A stretch of 38,922 bases of DNA, taken from IMG/VR virus record IMGVR_UViG_3300032092_000089, positions 1 to 38,922 of that record. One strand, given 5' to 3'. The DNA is from a virus. Position numbers and translations under genes: made by a program. Shown in pieces: positions 24,119 through 33,610 of the stretch. The notes beneath the pieces are model-generated. The model was not told where the DNA came from. It saw only the letters and a program-made list of their open reading frames with translations, and ran no database searches. Positions within the stretch are counted from its first letter, which is position 1; each line of letters begins with the position of its first letter.

Positions 24119-25378
24119 ATGGAAACCAAACCCTATAACCTCCAGTCCCCTGAGCAGATCGCCAAGGATTACGGTGGTAACAAGCAGAAGATTGCTGAAG
24201 CCATGCAGATGGGGATCATTGACCCTACGGCTGGCACGATGGCGGCTATGTTTATTGATCGTATGCGTGCCGCTGCCCAGATGGAAGCTGCTCCCCAGCA
24301 GACTGTAGCGCAGCAAGTATTTGCTCCTCCGGCTCCCGTTGCGCCGGGTCTTGGTGCTCCTCCGGTTCCTCCCGGTGCTGGCGCAATGCCTCCTGCTCCT
24401 CCCGCTGGTCTTGGCGCTACGCCAGAAGCCGCAGCTATGGCTCCGCAGATGCCACCAATGCCGCAAGGCGGTCCGGGTATGGCTGAAGGCGGTATGGTTC
24501 CTCCTTACGCTTCGGGCGGTGGTCTATCTGATATGCCGCTTCCCGATGGTATGTTCGACGAGCCTAGCAACGGTGGCTTTGGTGACGGCTATGCTGGCGG
24601 TGGAATCATTGCGTTTAATCCGGGTGGGGAAGTAGAAGACGAAATCGTCGTAGAAGGTCAGTTGGACCCAGAGTCCATCTATGGGTATTTTAAAGACCCC
24701 GAACTGAACCGGACGGAAGTGATCGACAAGCTTTACAAGCCGCAGACGAAATACAGCGATCAGCTCAGTAAGTTCTACGAAAGCGTCATGGACCCTGAGG
24801 AGCGGCGCAAGCGGCGCAAGGAAGACATGTGGATGACCCTTGGTGAGATTGGTGCGCGGATGGCGCAGTCGCCGGGTTCGATTTTCCAAGCTGCCTCCGC
24901 TGGTATCGGTGCAGCGCTGCCCGGAGCGAAAGAAGCCGCTAAAGAACGGCGCGCAGAACAACGTGACGCTATCAAGACGCTGGCACAGCAAGAAGGGTTC
25001 AACAACAAACAGTCCCTTGAACTGGCTAACGCTGCCATTGGTATGTCTGGTAAGTACGGCGAGTTCCGTGAAGGCGACCTTAACCGCAAACAAGAGAAAT
25101 TCCTCACGGAGTTCCGAGAAAAACAAGCCAACCTTCGGAACGCAGCAAGTATTGCGGGAGGTATCACCCAGTCGAATATCTCTGCTGGAGCAACCCGAGA
25201 CGCCGGGGCTTCGGCAAATCAACGGGAGATTATAGCCGCTACCCGTGAAGCTGGTCGGTATTACGATGCTTTGACCGAGGAAAGCCCCAAGCTTAAGAAT
25301 TTGAAGATGACCGACCCAGTGGGCTATACGAAGGCAAAAATGCAGTATATTCGGGATTATGTGTACGGACCTCAGTAA
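24119..25378 (+). CDS. Probable internal virion protein with Pro/Gly-rich middle
   Basis: The protein has 419 residues. The N-terminal 55 residues are helical (LQSPEQIAKDYGGNKQKIAE and MAAMFIDRMRAAAQ). A long Pro/Ala/Gly-rich linker follows, then two short AxGGGI/GGG motifs (GYAGGGIIAFNPGGE) and an acidic strand. The second half is helical and basic, with ERRKRRKEDMWMTLGEIGAR, SPGSIFQAASAGIGAALPGA and AKERRAEQRDAIKTLA. This plan, with an amphipathic segment between charged helices, matches internal proteins encoded just before giant ejection proteins in related phages, by memory. It starts two bases after its neighbour and is probably part of the same core complex. Confidence 0.65.
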   Translation: METKPYNLQSPEQIAKDYGGNKQKIAEAMQMGIIDPTAGTMAAMFIDRMRAAAQMEAAPQQTVAQQVFAPPAPVAPGLGAPPVPPGAGAMPPAPPAGLGATPEAAAMAPQMPPMPQGGPGMAEGGMVPPYASGGGLSDMPLPDGMFDEPSNGGFGDGYAGGGIIAFNPGGEVEDEIVVEGQLDPESIYGYFKDPELNRTEVIDKLYKPQTKYSDQLSKFYESVMDPEERRKRRKEDMWMTLGEIGARMAQSPGSIFQAASAGIGAALPGAKEAAKERRAEQRDAIKTLAQQEGFNNKQSLELANAAIGMSGKYGEFREGDLNRKQEKFLTEFREKQANLRNAASIAGGITQSNISAGATRDAGASANQREIIAATREAGRYYDALTEESPKLKNLKMTDPVGYTKAKMQYIRDYVYGPQ

Positions 25379-25393
25379 TAAGGGTACAAAATT

Positions 25394-28300
25394 ATGAGCA
25401 TCCTTGCTGATATTCGTCGTGAGTATCCAGAGTTTCGAGACCTGAGCGACCGTGAGCTATCAGAGGTACTCCGTAAAAAGTACTATTCCGGTGTGCCCAA
25501 GGACCAGTTCCAGAAGCAAATCTCTACCTCTGTCTCGTTTCCTACGGCTGCGAATATACCGCCACCGCCACCTGTCCGTGCGCCTGCCCCCGTGGTGGCT
25601 ACTCAGAAAAAAGCAGCGGCTGCACCGGAAGAGGAAGGATTTTTCTCGGCTATGGGTCGTGCAGTCGAGCGCGGCGTACCTACTCTACGTCGGGGTCTGG
25701 CGCAGATTGTGGAAGACTACCCCGAGATCGTCGGGTCTCTTTTTTCTACGTTATCTCCGGGTAACATGCAGTTTAATGATGTGGTATCGGCCCTTGGGAA
25801 GGCCGCAGCTAAATCGGAAACATACAAGGACCTCACAGGCGGGTTTGTGACCTCCGAACGTAAAGCCGCCGAAAAACAGATGGCTGACATCGGCCCTCGC
25901 AAGTACGGTGGTTTTTTCGAAGAAGAAGGTTTTGGGCGCAGCCTAGGCTCTCTAGCCGAAACAGTCGCGGAAAGTGCGCTGCCAGTAGGCGCTGGCGTTG
26001 CCACGGGTCTTGTCACACGTAGCCCTACAGCCGCCGGTCTTGTGATGGGCGCGGGAAGCGCCCCGTCTACCTATGGTGGTATCCGTGAGACCCAGAAAAC
26101 TGAAGGTATAGACGATGTGGGTCGCGCTGTGGCTGGTACTGCTGTGTCTTCCGCACTCGACTTGCTAACAGGTGTAGGCGGTAAAGTCCTTAGCGATACT
26201 GCGGCAATCGCAGCGCGTGAAATTTTAGAAGCAGGATTTAAGCAAGCTGCCATTCGTGTGGCCAAGTCAGGTGTCGAAGAAGCTGGCACGGAAATGCTTC
26301 AAAATGTTATTGAACAGGTAGCTGGGGGTACTAACCCAGCGACCAAACAGGCTATGTTGGCTACCCTTGAAGCAGGTCTTGCTGGCGCACTTGGCGGTAC
26401 AGTTTTTACGGGGACAACCGAAGCTATTGCAGCGCCTTTCCGACCTAAGGCTGGCAAAGCAGAAGCAGACCCTGCGGCTGTCATGGCAGAATTCCAACGT
26501 ATTGCAGCAGAAGAAGTCGCCAAGGTTATGGCGGCTAACCCCGGCATGAAGCAGAATGACGCTGTTAAGTTTGTCGAGGAAAATGCTGAAGCACTGTTTA
26601 ACCGTGCTACTGCTAACATAGTATCGGGAACTGAAGGAGTTCTAGATGTTGATACCGGAATGGATGTCGGCGGAGGAAGTGGAACAAGCACTACTCCTGA
26701 TCTCGGAACCACACCGCCCGTATCCGGTGTTGCAGACGTTGGAGAGACTGTCGGAGGAGGACTGGGGCGGTCTGTTCCTAGCGTACCAGTTCCTACAGAT
26801 GGCACGCCAACTGGAGAGCGTCCACTAATTGAGCCTACGGCTAAGCAAGTTAAAGCCACGGTACCTATTATTGAGCAGGCGTTCGAAGCCTCGGCTCTCG
26901 ACTTTGTAGAGCCTTACGGAAGCCTCCTCACCAAGGGCAATAAGCTAAACGCCGCCCAGAAGGTGCAGGCTGCACGGATCATTATCCAAAGCCCTGAAGT
27001 CGATCCGTACGATGCGATTGGCTCAGTGCTTGACCGTGGGTTGCGCCTGCGTGACGAGCAGGCTGCGGCTCCAAGGATGCCCAGACCCGGAGAAGTCCAA
27101 GGTATAATAGAGAAGTTAAACGAACTACGAGCTTCCAAGGGGCAACTGCCTATTGGTGAGGGGCCAAAATTCGTCATAGAACCGGTGCCGTCCACCCAAG
27201 CGCAACCCACACCCCCAGTGGTCGAACCCGCTGTACCCGAAGTTACTGCGCCCGAAGTTACTGCACCCGATGTAGCTGTACAGGAAACTGTACAGGAAGA
27301 AGCTCCGCTTAGCCGTGAAGAGAAACCGATTTATGACCCTGCGGATTGGACCCCGCAGGAAATCTACGACGACCTAACGCGTTTTGGTTACCGCGAAGCC
27401 GAGCGCCGTGGTTATATGACTAACACCGCCGAGTATGGCATGTTTGGTGAAGGTGTGCGGGAAGCAAAGAACCCCGATATCAAGCCCCTAACTGACGAAC
27501 AAGTTCTTGCCTTTGAGCGGGGTAGCCCCGAAGTACTCGCCGCTTACAAAGAAGGCCAGCAATGGGGGAAGGAACAGGTTGCATCCGCACAAGCTGCGCC
27601 AGTGGCCGAAGAAGCCGCACTTGAACCTGCGCCAGTGGCCGAAGAAGCCGCACTTGAACCTGCGCCAGTGGCCGAAGAAGCCGCACTTGAAGCTGCCCCG
27701 GTATCCGATGTTGCTCCTACTACGGTAGCTACATACGATGATGTCTTAGCAGAGGCTGAAACGCGGTTTAATGAAGGACGTATCACTCCTGCTGGGTTGG
27801 AATTAGTTCAAGAACGCGTGGGTCTGGGCCGCGAAGCCCAACAGAATGGTGAAGAAACGCGGTACACTCCTGAAGAAGTGGTGGCTGCGCTCGACCGAGT
27901 TACCACACAGGACTCCAAGGTGGAAATCTCTCCAGAGGGTAATCCTGAAGCCGAAGTCGAGTACATAACGGATGCAACGCGTGAAGCGGCGCAGACAATT
28001 CTGAATGACTTTATGGTGGGCGACCGCGTGCAGGTTGGCAGTGCGCCGGGTATTGTTGTTGGGCTTGATGGTGACTATATTCGGTTCCGCCCAGACAGCG
28101 CTACGTACGCCAAGGCGTACCACCGTGTCCCTAAAAGCAGCGCCACTTTGGTGGCGCGCCCGGATGATGCTACCACTGTTTCCGCCAGTAAGCTTGAAGG
28201 TCAGGATGCTAAGTTCGGTGAAGAAGCCGGACAACTTAACGCTGATATGGCGGGGCTAATCCAACTTCTGGGTGCCAACATGTACGCTGCAAACGTAGCG

Positions 28301-31300
28301 GATGTCTCCATCAAAGAATTGCTTCAGAACGCATTTGATGCCGTGAAGGGCGCAGTATCTGGCAAGCGGGCACCGTCGCTGTACAAAGATGGCAAGATTG
28401 AAATCATCCTAAACCGCACAGATCGTACGATTACCGTTAAGGATAATGCCCGAGGTATGACCCCCGAGATTGTACGGGACGCATTCTTCACGGTGGCTGG
28501 TTCCGATAAGTCGGACCTTGATCCTCAAGAGCGAAGCGGTGGTCTCGGCCTAGCTAAGATGGGCTTCATGATGGGGGCAGAGTCGATAAAGCTGGATACC
28601 GTGCGCGACGGAGTCCGGGTGAAGGTGGATGCTACCAGCAAGGAAATCGCAGGTAGTGACTTCAAGATCGTGAAGTCACCAGCCCCAGCGGGTGAGCATG
28701 GTACGGCTGTAACGGTTAAAATCCCTAAAACCTACACCGACCCCAAGACAGGAGACGAGAAGCCTATCTGGTTCCCACTCGGGAAGGATGGCGTCGCAAT
28801 CCTAGACAAACCGCTGATTGGTCCGGTGGAAATCAAGTTTACCTATAAAGGTGGCTACGACTCGGACGCCCCAGAGATACTACCGCTGGGTAAAAACTTC
28901 CCGTATGATAACTACCAGAAACTGGAAGCAAAATTTGATTGGGGTACCGTAGACATCTACTACGGGAAGGACCGTAAGAAATACCCAGCGCATCAAGTTC
29001 TATCGAGTGGCGTGTATCAGTTTACCGAGCGGTTTAAGCTGAATCAAAACGATACCATACCCTACGATATTATTGTTAACGTCAAGGCGGATGTCGAAGC
29101 CAAGCACCCAGACTACCCGTTTGAGAATAGCCGTGAGCGGTTCAAGGGGCGGTTGAAAGCTGATATAGACTCGCTGGGCCTCTACCTTGCCAAGATTGCG
29201 CGAGGGGCAGAAGCGGCTGACCTTAAAGATACGATGCAAAACGTCGTCTCACTCCCCCGCGTGGAAGCCGGAGAAGACCTAAAGGCGTTGGAGGGTAAGC
29301 TCAAAAAGTCATTTGAGAAGCCGGAAGGTTCCACCCGAACGCTACCGCAGCTTCCCACGCAGGTTACCATCACCGACCGAGGTGTTTTTGACACCCGTGG
29401 CCGTACTGTAGTGGATACGGTTAAGGAAGCCGAGAAGAAAAAGGAATCTACGTTCAAAGCTACGACGGAAGCGCCCACGCGGGATGATTTCATGATCGAG
29501 CTAGATCAGGACCCCCGTAACCCGATCTTCCATAACAATACTAGCTTTGATCCGATTGCAGTAGGCACCCCCTATGGCGACCCCGCCAAGTTCTTTGCTG
29601 AGCTTGGGTCGCTCTTTGTTGAGATGAAAGAGGCACTAGCTGCCAGTGGGCGCTGGAATTACGACCTGCTAACTCCAGAAAATATGTTCTACGCTGGTAT
29701 CGGTATCGACAAACAGTATGGCGGTCTCCACGCTAGGGTGCCGTATAAAGCACTACTCCTAAACCCGTTCTTTGATTGGGGGGCGCGTACGCTCAACGGT
29801 GTGCGTGGTAACATGCTGAACACGATGATTCACGAGATTGCCCACACGGGGAATATGGAACACGGTGTTGGCCACAATAACGAGATTATTAAAGTTGAGC
29901 AGTACCTTTACGACGAAGGGCTGTACGATTATTTCCGTGATGCCGTTATGGATATACTGTTACGGCACGAATCCACCTATACCGCGATGAGGGATGCATA
30001 TGGACAATCAACAACGCAAAACATTGCAAAGTCTCTTGAGGATTACGCCGAGGAGGGAGGGGCCAGTGCAAGCGCTGGACGAGATCAAGACGGCACTGGA
30101 GACACACCTGAAGCTGTACCAACAGGAGGGCGACAAGGAAGGGGCCGCAATTTATCAGCCGCTGCTTCAGCTAGCGCAGAAGGCCCAGAGTCTGGAGGAA
30201 CTGGAGGCGGCAGTGAGCCGTTAACTGATGCCAATGTTGAAAAAGCTGTTTCGGTTAAGCTGACTAAGGCGCAGATCAAACGCCTTGAAGCTGCGGCGGG
30301 TATCCGGGGCATGGAAGTCAGCAAGCTACAGAAGCGTATCATCCAGAGTCGTAGCGACAACGAGACCAAGGGGCTTATTAAGCGTCTTGTGGCGGCTATC
30401 AAAGACCCAGATGCCAATAGCGGTATCATAGCATCCCTTACTCAGAGTATGCCGGTAGAGGGTTATAAATTCATACTGGGCTTCCAGCAGATCGAGGACA
30501 TTTTCCGTCTAGCTAAGCTCGCCGGTATGAAGTCGATTGGTAAGATCGACACTATGATGCGGGAGGGGTATATCCCGTACGTCAACCGTATTGTGCGACG
30601 AGCAAGTGATATTGAAGAACAATGGACAGCGTTTGCCTCACGCAACCCAGAGGGTAATACAACGCTGGATGACACCATCATGTATTCAAACATGCTGGAT
30701 GCAGACCCAAGCTTGGCTGCGACTGCGGCGGAGTACATGCGTATCGACCCTAAACTCAAAGAGCTTGAGGGTAAGTTAGCTACGGAAGCCAACCCGAGTA
30801 AGCAGAAAAGCCTAAAGGGCCAGATCACCAACCGTAAAAACGATATCAAGCGGCTGTACTTCGGTGGCGAACTTAAGGATGAAGATGGCAATCCTGTCCT
30901 CGACGAGGATAAAAACCCGGTTGTCGTTCAAGGTTGGAACAAGTTGCCCCCAGAAGGTAGGAAAATCTTCAAGGCTGCTCGTGACTTCCACCGTGCCAAC
31001 TTCAATGAGCATTACCGCCTACTTATGCAGCGGATTGACGACGCCAAGTTCGACTCGAACGACGCTGTGAGGCTTAAGTCATCCATCGAGCAGATGTTTA
31101 ATAAGGCCCGGGAACGTACGATTTACTTCCCCGTCAAGCGGTTCGGAGAGTACTGGCTCAGCGTGGGTAGCGACTTCTACATGCGAGAGTCCGCCGCAGA
31201 ACTGAAAGCACTACAGCGTAGGTTGAAGAAGGAAGGCGAAACCCGTGCGATGGTAACGGGTACTAGCCGTGCGGACCTGCGCAACAAAGTCGCCAGCAAT

Positions 31301-33610
31301 GACGCCAGTGCGGCGCTCAAAGGTATTCTGGATGCTCTCGATGGTAGCAATAGCCCCAAGAGCAACGGAAAGCCTAGGCTTGAGAAGGACGACATGGATG
31401 GCTTGCGAGACCTCGTCTTTCAGATGTACCTGACGTCACTACCTGAAGCAGATATGCGTCGGCGTTTTGTCCACCGCCGGTTTGTAACTGGTTTCAGCAC
31501 CGACTCGCTCCGCACGTTTGCCGCTACGGCAGTAGCGTCAGCGAACCAACTTGGACGTCTAGCGTATAATTATAAATTTCAGAGTGCCCTCGAAGAAGCC
31601 AAAGAAGAATCCGAAAGCGATGAGCTAACTCCCTACCGCGATGCGCTCCGGCTTGAAATCGCAGACCGAGTGAAGAGCGCGGTAGCTCCGGATACGAATA
31701 GCGCTTTCCTTAATGCTGTTAACGCGCTCATAGCGTTCGGGTCAAAAGTTACGTTCTACCACCACCTGTCTTCAGCGGCATCTGCGGCAATTAACCTTAC
31801 CCAGCTACACACTTTGGGTCTTCCGGTCCTGTCGGGTGAATTTGGTGAAGCCAAGACGGCAGCTATGGCTGCTCGATATACGACTTCGTTCTTGGCTGGC
31901 CGGGAAATCCCTAACCCGTTCCGCGACGAAGATGGTAACCTTACGCTGCAAGCTCCAGATTTTAAGTTTGAAAACAGCGGCTACATGCGTAGCCTCAAAG
32001 AGAGCGATCCTGAACGTTACAAACAGACGCTGGGCGCATGGGAATACGCACAAGACCATGACGTCATTGAGAGCACTTTTGCTTCAAGTAGCCAGCTTTA
32101 TGAGCGCAGCAACACACCCACCGGAGATTTTAATTTCCGGCAGGCGGTACGCCGAGGTGAAGTATTGACCGCAGGCCAGCGAGCCGCTGCCAATACCATG
32201 AGTGCTATGGGCTTCCTGTTCCACACGACCGAAACAATCGGGCGCAGTGTCATGTATATGTCCACCTTTGACCTAGCCTACGAGCGGGCAATAGGTAAGG
32301 GTAAGACGCCGGAGGAAGCGGGTGTAGAAGCCCGCAAGTTAGCGACTGATCTAACAAATAAGGCTATGTTCGATTTCACGAACTGGAACAAGTCACGTTT
32401 CGCTCAGGCTCCTCTGACTCGGTTTGCGCTCCAGATGACTTCGTATATACATTCGCTGTCATCGTTAATGCTGCGTAGCTTTGTCGGTATGCTCCCGTAC
32501 TTCAACAAGGAAGGCAAAGCAGCCGCAGCCCGTGTGTTCTTCGGTTCCTCTGGTGTCACCGCACTCTACGGTGGTATGCAGGCCACCCTATTCTCCCCTC
32601 TAATTATGGGCGCGTACACCGTCGCTAAGTATGTCGAAAGTCTGCTTGAAGAGGATGACGAGGAAGAGGAAATTAAACAAGACTACCTCAATACAAGCAC
32701 GATTGAGGGTAAGTTGTTGAAATACGCTGACGAGAACAAAAACGAACTGGGGAAGAAGAATATGGATTACTATATCCGGGCGACCTTCATCCCGGAGACG
32801 TTTGGTAAAGGAAGCACCTTAGCCAACGCATTGGGCCTCAGCGACAAGGCAGCGGCCAATCTGGCGACCGCTGCGGATAGCGGCATACCAGCACTCTTCG
32901 GCGTAGATATATCTAACTCCGTTGCCATGGGTGACCTGCCGTTTATCTGGAGTAATGTGCAGGTGAAGGGCGATACACCTGAAGTCCGGGCCTATGAAGC
33001 CACGGCAAGGATGGCGCTTGGCCCATTTGGTAGCGTGGGTATTTCATACGTTAAGGCGGCTGACGCGTGGAACAATGGTGATATCCAGCAGGCCATGGAG
33101 TTGGCGGTTCCGGCGATCATCCGTAACCCCTTGAAAGCCCTACGCCTCCAAGAGGAAGGACTGAAGATCGGGAAAGACAAGGATATCCAGCTTAAGGACC
33201 CCAGCTACTACACCGGTGGTAAAGTTTTGTTGCAGTCCCTTGGCTTCAAAGACGCGGAGACAACGCGCAACATGGAGCTTGATATGATGGCAGGTGAGGT
33301 TGAGCGGGAAGTGGCAGCGCAGAAGACCGAGTTACTTGACCGTCGGTACCGCGCTATCCTCGCCTTCGAGAAAAACCCATCAAAGGAGAACGAGGATAAG
33401 TGGAACGCAGTTGAGCGCGACATGGACATCTACAACCTTGTCTACCCCTCGAACGCAATCACTTTGGAGACCAAGACAAAATCGATTGACGCCAAGCGGC
33501 GGGACGCCACCGATAAGGCGTACGGACTTACCGTTAATAAGGATATTCCGATACGGGAGGCCACACAGGAAGAGCGCCTCGAACAGTTTCTTCGAGACTC
33601 AGGACAATAA
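25394..33610 (+). CDS. Giant polyvalent ejection protein: GHKL ATPase, HExxH peptidase, PLxRFG segment
   Basis: The protein has 2738 residues. The N-terminus (ILADIRREYPEFRDLSDREL) is typical of phage ejection proteins. Low-complexity linkers follow, including three 11-residue repeats. Near residues 860-925 lies a small beta domain (VGDRVQVGSAPGIVVGL). A GHKL/Hsp90-type ATP-binding domain follows: N-box ELLQNAFDA (975-983), KDNARGM with Asp1017, and SGGLGLAKMGF from 1048. Then comes HEIAH (1480-1484), a zinc peptidase-type motif with His1490 or His1494 as possible third ligand. Residues 2340-2344 read PLTRF, the hallmark of the PLxRFG domain of polyvalent phage proteins. I infer that it enters the cell with the DNA and acts early, perhaps on host defences. 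Two nested reading frames overlap it. Confidence 0.85.
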   Translation: MSILADIRREYPEFRDLSDRELSEVLRKKYYSGVPKDQFQKQISTSVSFPTAANIPPPPPVRAPAPVVATQKKAAAAPEEEGFFSAMGRAVERGVPTLRRGLAQIVEDYPEIVGSLFSTLSPGNMQFNDVVSALGKAAAKSETYKDLTGGFVTSERKAAEKQMADIGPRKYGGFFEEEGFGRSLGSLAETVAESALPVGAGVATGLVTRSPTAAGLVMGAGSAPSTYGGIRETQKTEGIDDVGRAVAGTAVSSALDLLTGVGGKVLSDTAAIAAREILEAGFKQAAIRVAKSGVEEAGTEMLQNVIEQVAGGTNPATKQAMLATLEAGLAGALGGTVFTGTTEAIAAPFRPKAGKAEADPAAVMAEFQRIAAEEVAKVMAANPGMKQNDAVKFVEENAEALFNRATANIVSGTEGVLDVDTGMDVGGGSGTSTTPDLGTTPPVSGVADVGETVGGGLGRSVPSVPVPTDGTPTGERPLIEPTAKQVKATVPIIEQAFEASALDFVEPYGSLLTKGNKLNAAQKVQAARIIIQSPEVDPYDAIGSVLDRGLRLRDEQAAAPRMPRPGEVQGIIEKLNELRASKGQLPIGEGPKFVIEPVPSTQAQPTPPVVEPAVPEVTAPEVTAPDVAVQETVQEEAPLSREEKPIYDPADWTPQEIYDDLTRFGYREAERRGYMTNTAEYGMFGEGVREAKNPDIKPLTDEQVLAFERGSPEVLAAYKEGQQWGKEQVASAQAAPVAEEAALEPAPVAEEAALEPAPVAEEAALEAAPVSDVAPTTVATYDDVLAEAETRFNEGRITPAGLELVQERVGLGREAQQNGEETRYTPEEVVAALDRVTTQDSKVEISPEGNPEAEVEYITDATREAAQTILNDFMVGDRVQVGSAPGIVVGLDGDYIRFRPDSATYAKAYHRVPKSSATLVARPDDATTVSASKLEGQDAKFGEEAGQLNADMAGLIQLLGANMYAANVADVSIKELLQNAFDAVKGAVSGKRAPSLYKDGKIEIILNRTDRTITVKDNARGMTPEIVRDAFFTVAGSDKSDLDPQERSGGLGLAKMGFMMGAESIKLDTVRDGVRVKVDATSKEIAGSDFKIVKSPAPAGEHGTAVTVKIPKTYTDPKTGDEKPIWFPLGKDGVAILDKPLIGPVEIKFTYKGGYDSDAPEILPLGKNFPYDNYQKLEAKFDWGTVDIYYGKDRKKYPAHQVLSSGVYQFTERFKLNQNDTIPYDIIVNVKADVEAKHPDYPFENSRERFKGRLKADIDSLGLYLAKIARGAEAADLKDTMQNVVSLPRVEAGEDLKALEGKLKKSFEKPEGSTRTLPQLPTQVTITDRGVFDTRGRTVVDTVKEAEKKKESTFKATTEAPTRDDFMIELDQDPRNPIFHNNTSFDPIAVGTPYGDPAKFFAELGSLFVEMKEALAASGRWNYDLLTPENMFYAGIGIDKQYGGLHARVPYKALLLNPFFDWGARTLNGVRGNMLNTMIHEIAHTGNMEHGVGHNNEIIKVEQYLYDEGLYDYFRDAVMDILLRHESTYTAMRDAYGQSTTQNIAKSLEDYAEEGGASASAGRDQDGTGDTPEAVPTGGRQGRGRNLSAAASASAEGPESGGTGGGSEPLTDANVEKAVSVKLTKAQIKRLEAAAGIRGMEVSKLQKRIIQSRSDNETKGLIKRLVAAIKDPDANSGIIASLTQSMPVEGYKFILGFQQIEDIFRLAKLAGMKSIGKIDTMMREGYIPYVNRIVRRASDIEEQWTAFASRNPEGNTTLDDTIMYSNMLDADPSLAATAAEYMRIDPKLKELEGKLATEANPSKQKSLKGQITNRKNDIKRLYFGGELKDEDGNPVLDEDKNPVVVQGWNKLPPEGRKIFKAARDFHRANFNEHYRLLMQRIDDAKFDSNDAVRLKSSIEQMFNKARERTIYFPVKRFGEYWLSVGSDFYMRESAAELKALQRRLKKEGETRAMVTGTSRADLRNKVASNDASAALKGILDALDGSNSPKSNGKPRLEKDDMDGLRDLVFQMYLTSLPEADMRRRFVHRRFVTGFSTDSLRTFAATAVASANQLGRLAYNYKFQSALEEAKEESESDELTPYRDALRLEIADRVKSAVAPDTNSAFLNAVNALIAFGSKVTFYHHLSSAASAAINLTQLHTLGLPVLSGEFGEAKTAAMAARYTTSFLAGREIPNPFRDEDGNLTLQAPDFKFENSGYMRSLKESDPERYKQTLGAWEYAQDHDVIESTFASSSQLYERSNTPTGDFNFRQAVRRGEVLTAGQRAAANTMSAMGFLFHTTETIGRSVMYMSTFDLAYERAIGKGKTPEEAGVEARKLATDLTNKAMFDFTNWNKSRFAQAPLTRFALQMTSYIHSLSSLMLRSFVGMLPYFNKEGKAAAARVFFGSSGVTALYGGMQATLFSPLIMGAYTVAKYVESLLEEDDEEEEIKQDYLNTSTIEGKLLKYADENKNELGKKNMDYYIRATFIPETFGKGSTLANALGLSDKAAANLATAADSGIPALFGVDISNSVAMGDLPFIWSNVQVKGDTPEVRAYEATARMALGPFGSVGISYVKAADAWNNGDIQQAMELAVPAIIRNPLKALRLQEEGLKIGKDKDIQLKDPSYYTGGKVLLQSLGFKDAETTRNMELDMMAGEVEREVAAQKTELLDRRYRAILAFEKNPSKENEDKWNAVERDMDIYNLVYPSNAITLETKTKSIDAKRRDATDKAYGLTVNKDIPIREATQEERLEQFLRDSGQ
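26646..26828 (+). CDS. Nested overlapping small gene candidate A (inside the giant gene)
   Basis: A 60-codon frame, shifted +1 relative to the giant gene, starts at ATG 26646. AAGGAG lies at 26634-26639, six bases before it, a textbook ribosome binding site. The product looks protein-like and amphipathic (LIPEWMSAEEVEQALLLI, then LQTLERLSEEDWGGLFLAYQ). In the giant frame the same DNA gives a Gly/Thr/Pro linker (VGGGSGTSTTPDLGTTPP). By hand count the third codon base is G or C in about 44 of 60 codons in this frame and about 20 of 60 in the giant frame, where roughly half is usual. Function is unknown. It could be chance, but three signals agree. Confidence 0.55.
   Translation: MLIPEWMSAEEVEQALLLISEPHRPYPVLQTLERLSEEDWGGLFLAYQFLQMARQLESVH
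27596..27694 (+). repeat. Three tandem 33-nt repeats in the giant gene
   Basis: Three near-identical 33-base units start at 27596, 27629 and 27662 and encode APVAEEAALEP, APVAEEAALEP and APVAEEAALEA. The acidic Ala/Pro-rich segment is probably a flexible linker before the ATPase region. Copy number could vary by recombination or slippage. Confidence 0.9.
30000..30224 (+). CDS. Nested overlapping small gene candidate B (inside the giant gene)
   Basis: A second frame, shifted +1 like candidate A, runs from ATG 30000 (GAGGG at 29989-29993, six bases upstream) to 30224 and gives 74 residues. A GTG at 30066 behind a GGAGGGAGGGG tract could give 52. The product is a regular charged helix (VQALDEIKTALETHLKLYQ, AAIYQPLLQLAQKAQSLEEL). 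The giant frame here is low-complexity (GGRQGRGRNLSAAASASAEG). From 30066 on, by hand count, third bases are G or C in about 38 of 52 codons in this frame but only about 16 of 53 in the giant frame. It lies between the peptidase region and the PLxRFG part, so it may be a remnant of a once separate gene there. Confidence 0.55.
   Translation: MDNQQRKTLQSLLRITPRREGPVQALDEIKTALETHLKLYQQEGDKEGAAIYQPLLQLAQKAQSLEELEAAVSR

Noticed and set aside
24524-25222. Minus-strand open frame of 232 codons opposite an internal virion gene
   Set aside because: The opposite frame encodes a coherent protein. This product has no recognisable pattern and no start signal.
26367-26549. Another shifted frame in the giant gene, in the same phase as the nested candidates
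   Set aside because: The giant frame here is a normal helical protein sequence, and the shifted product looks like a shadow (Leu/Arg/Gln-rich). I saw no ribosome binding site.
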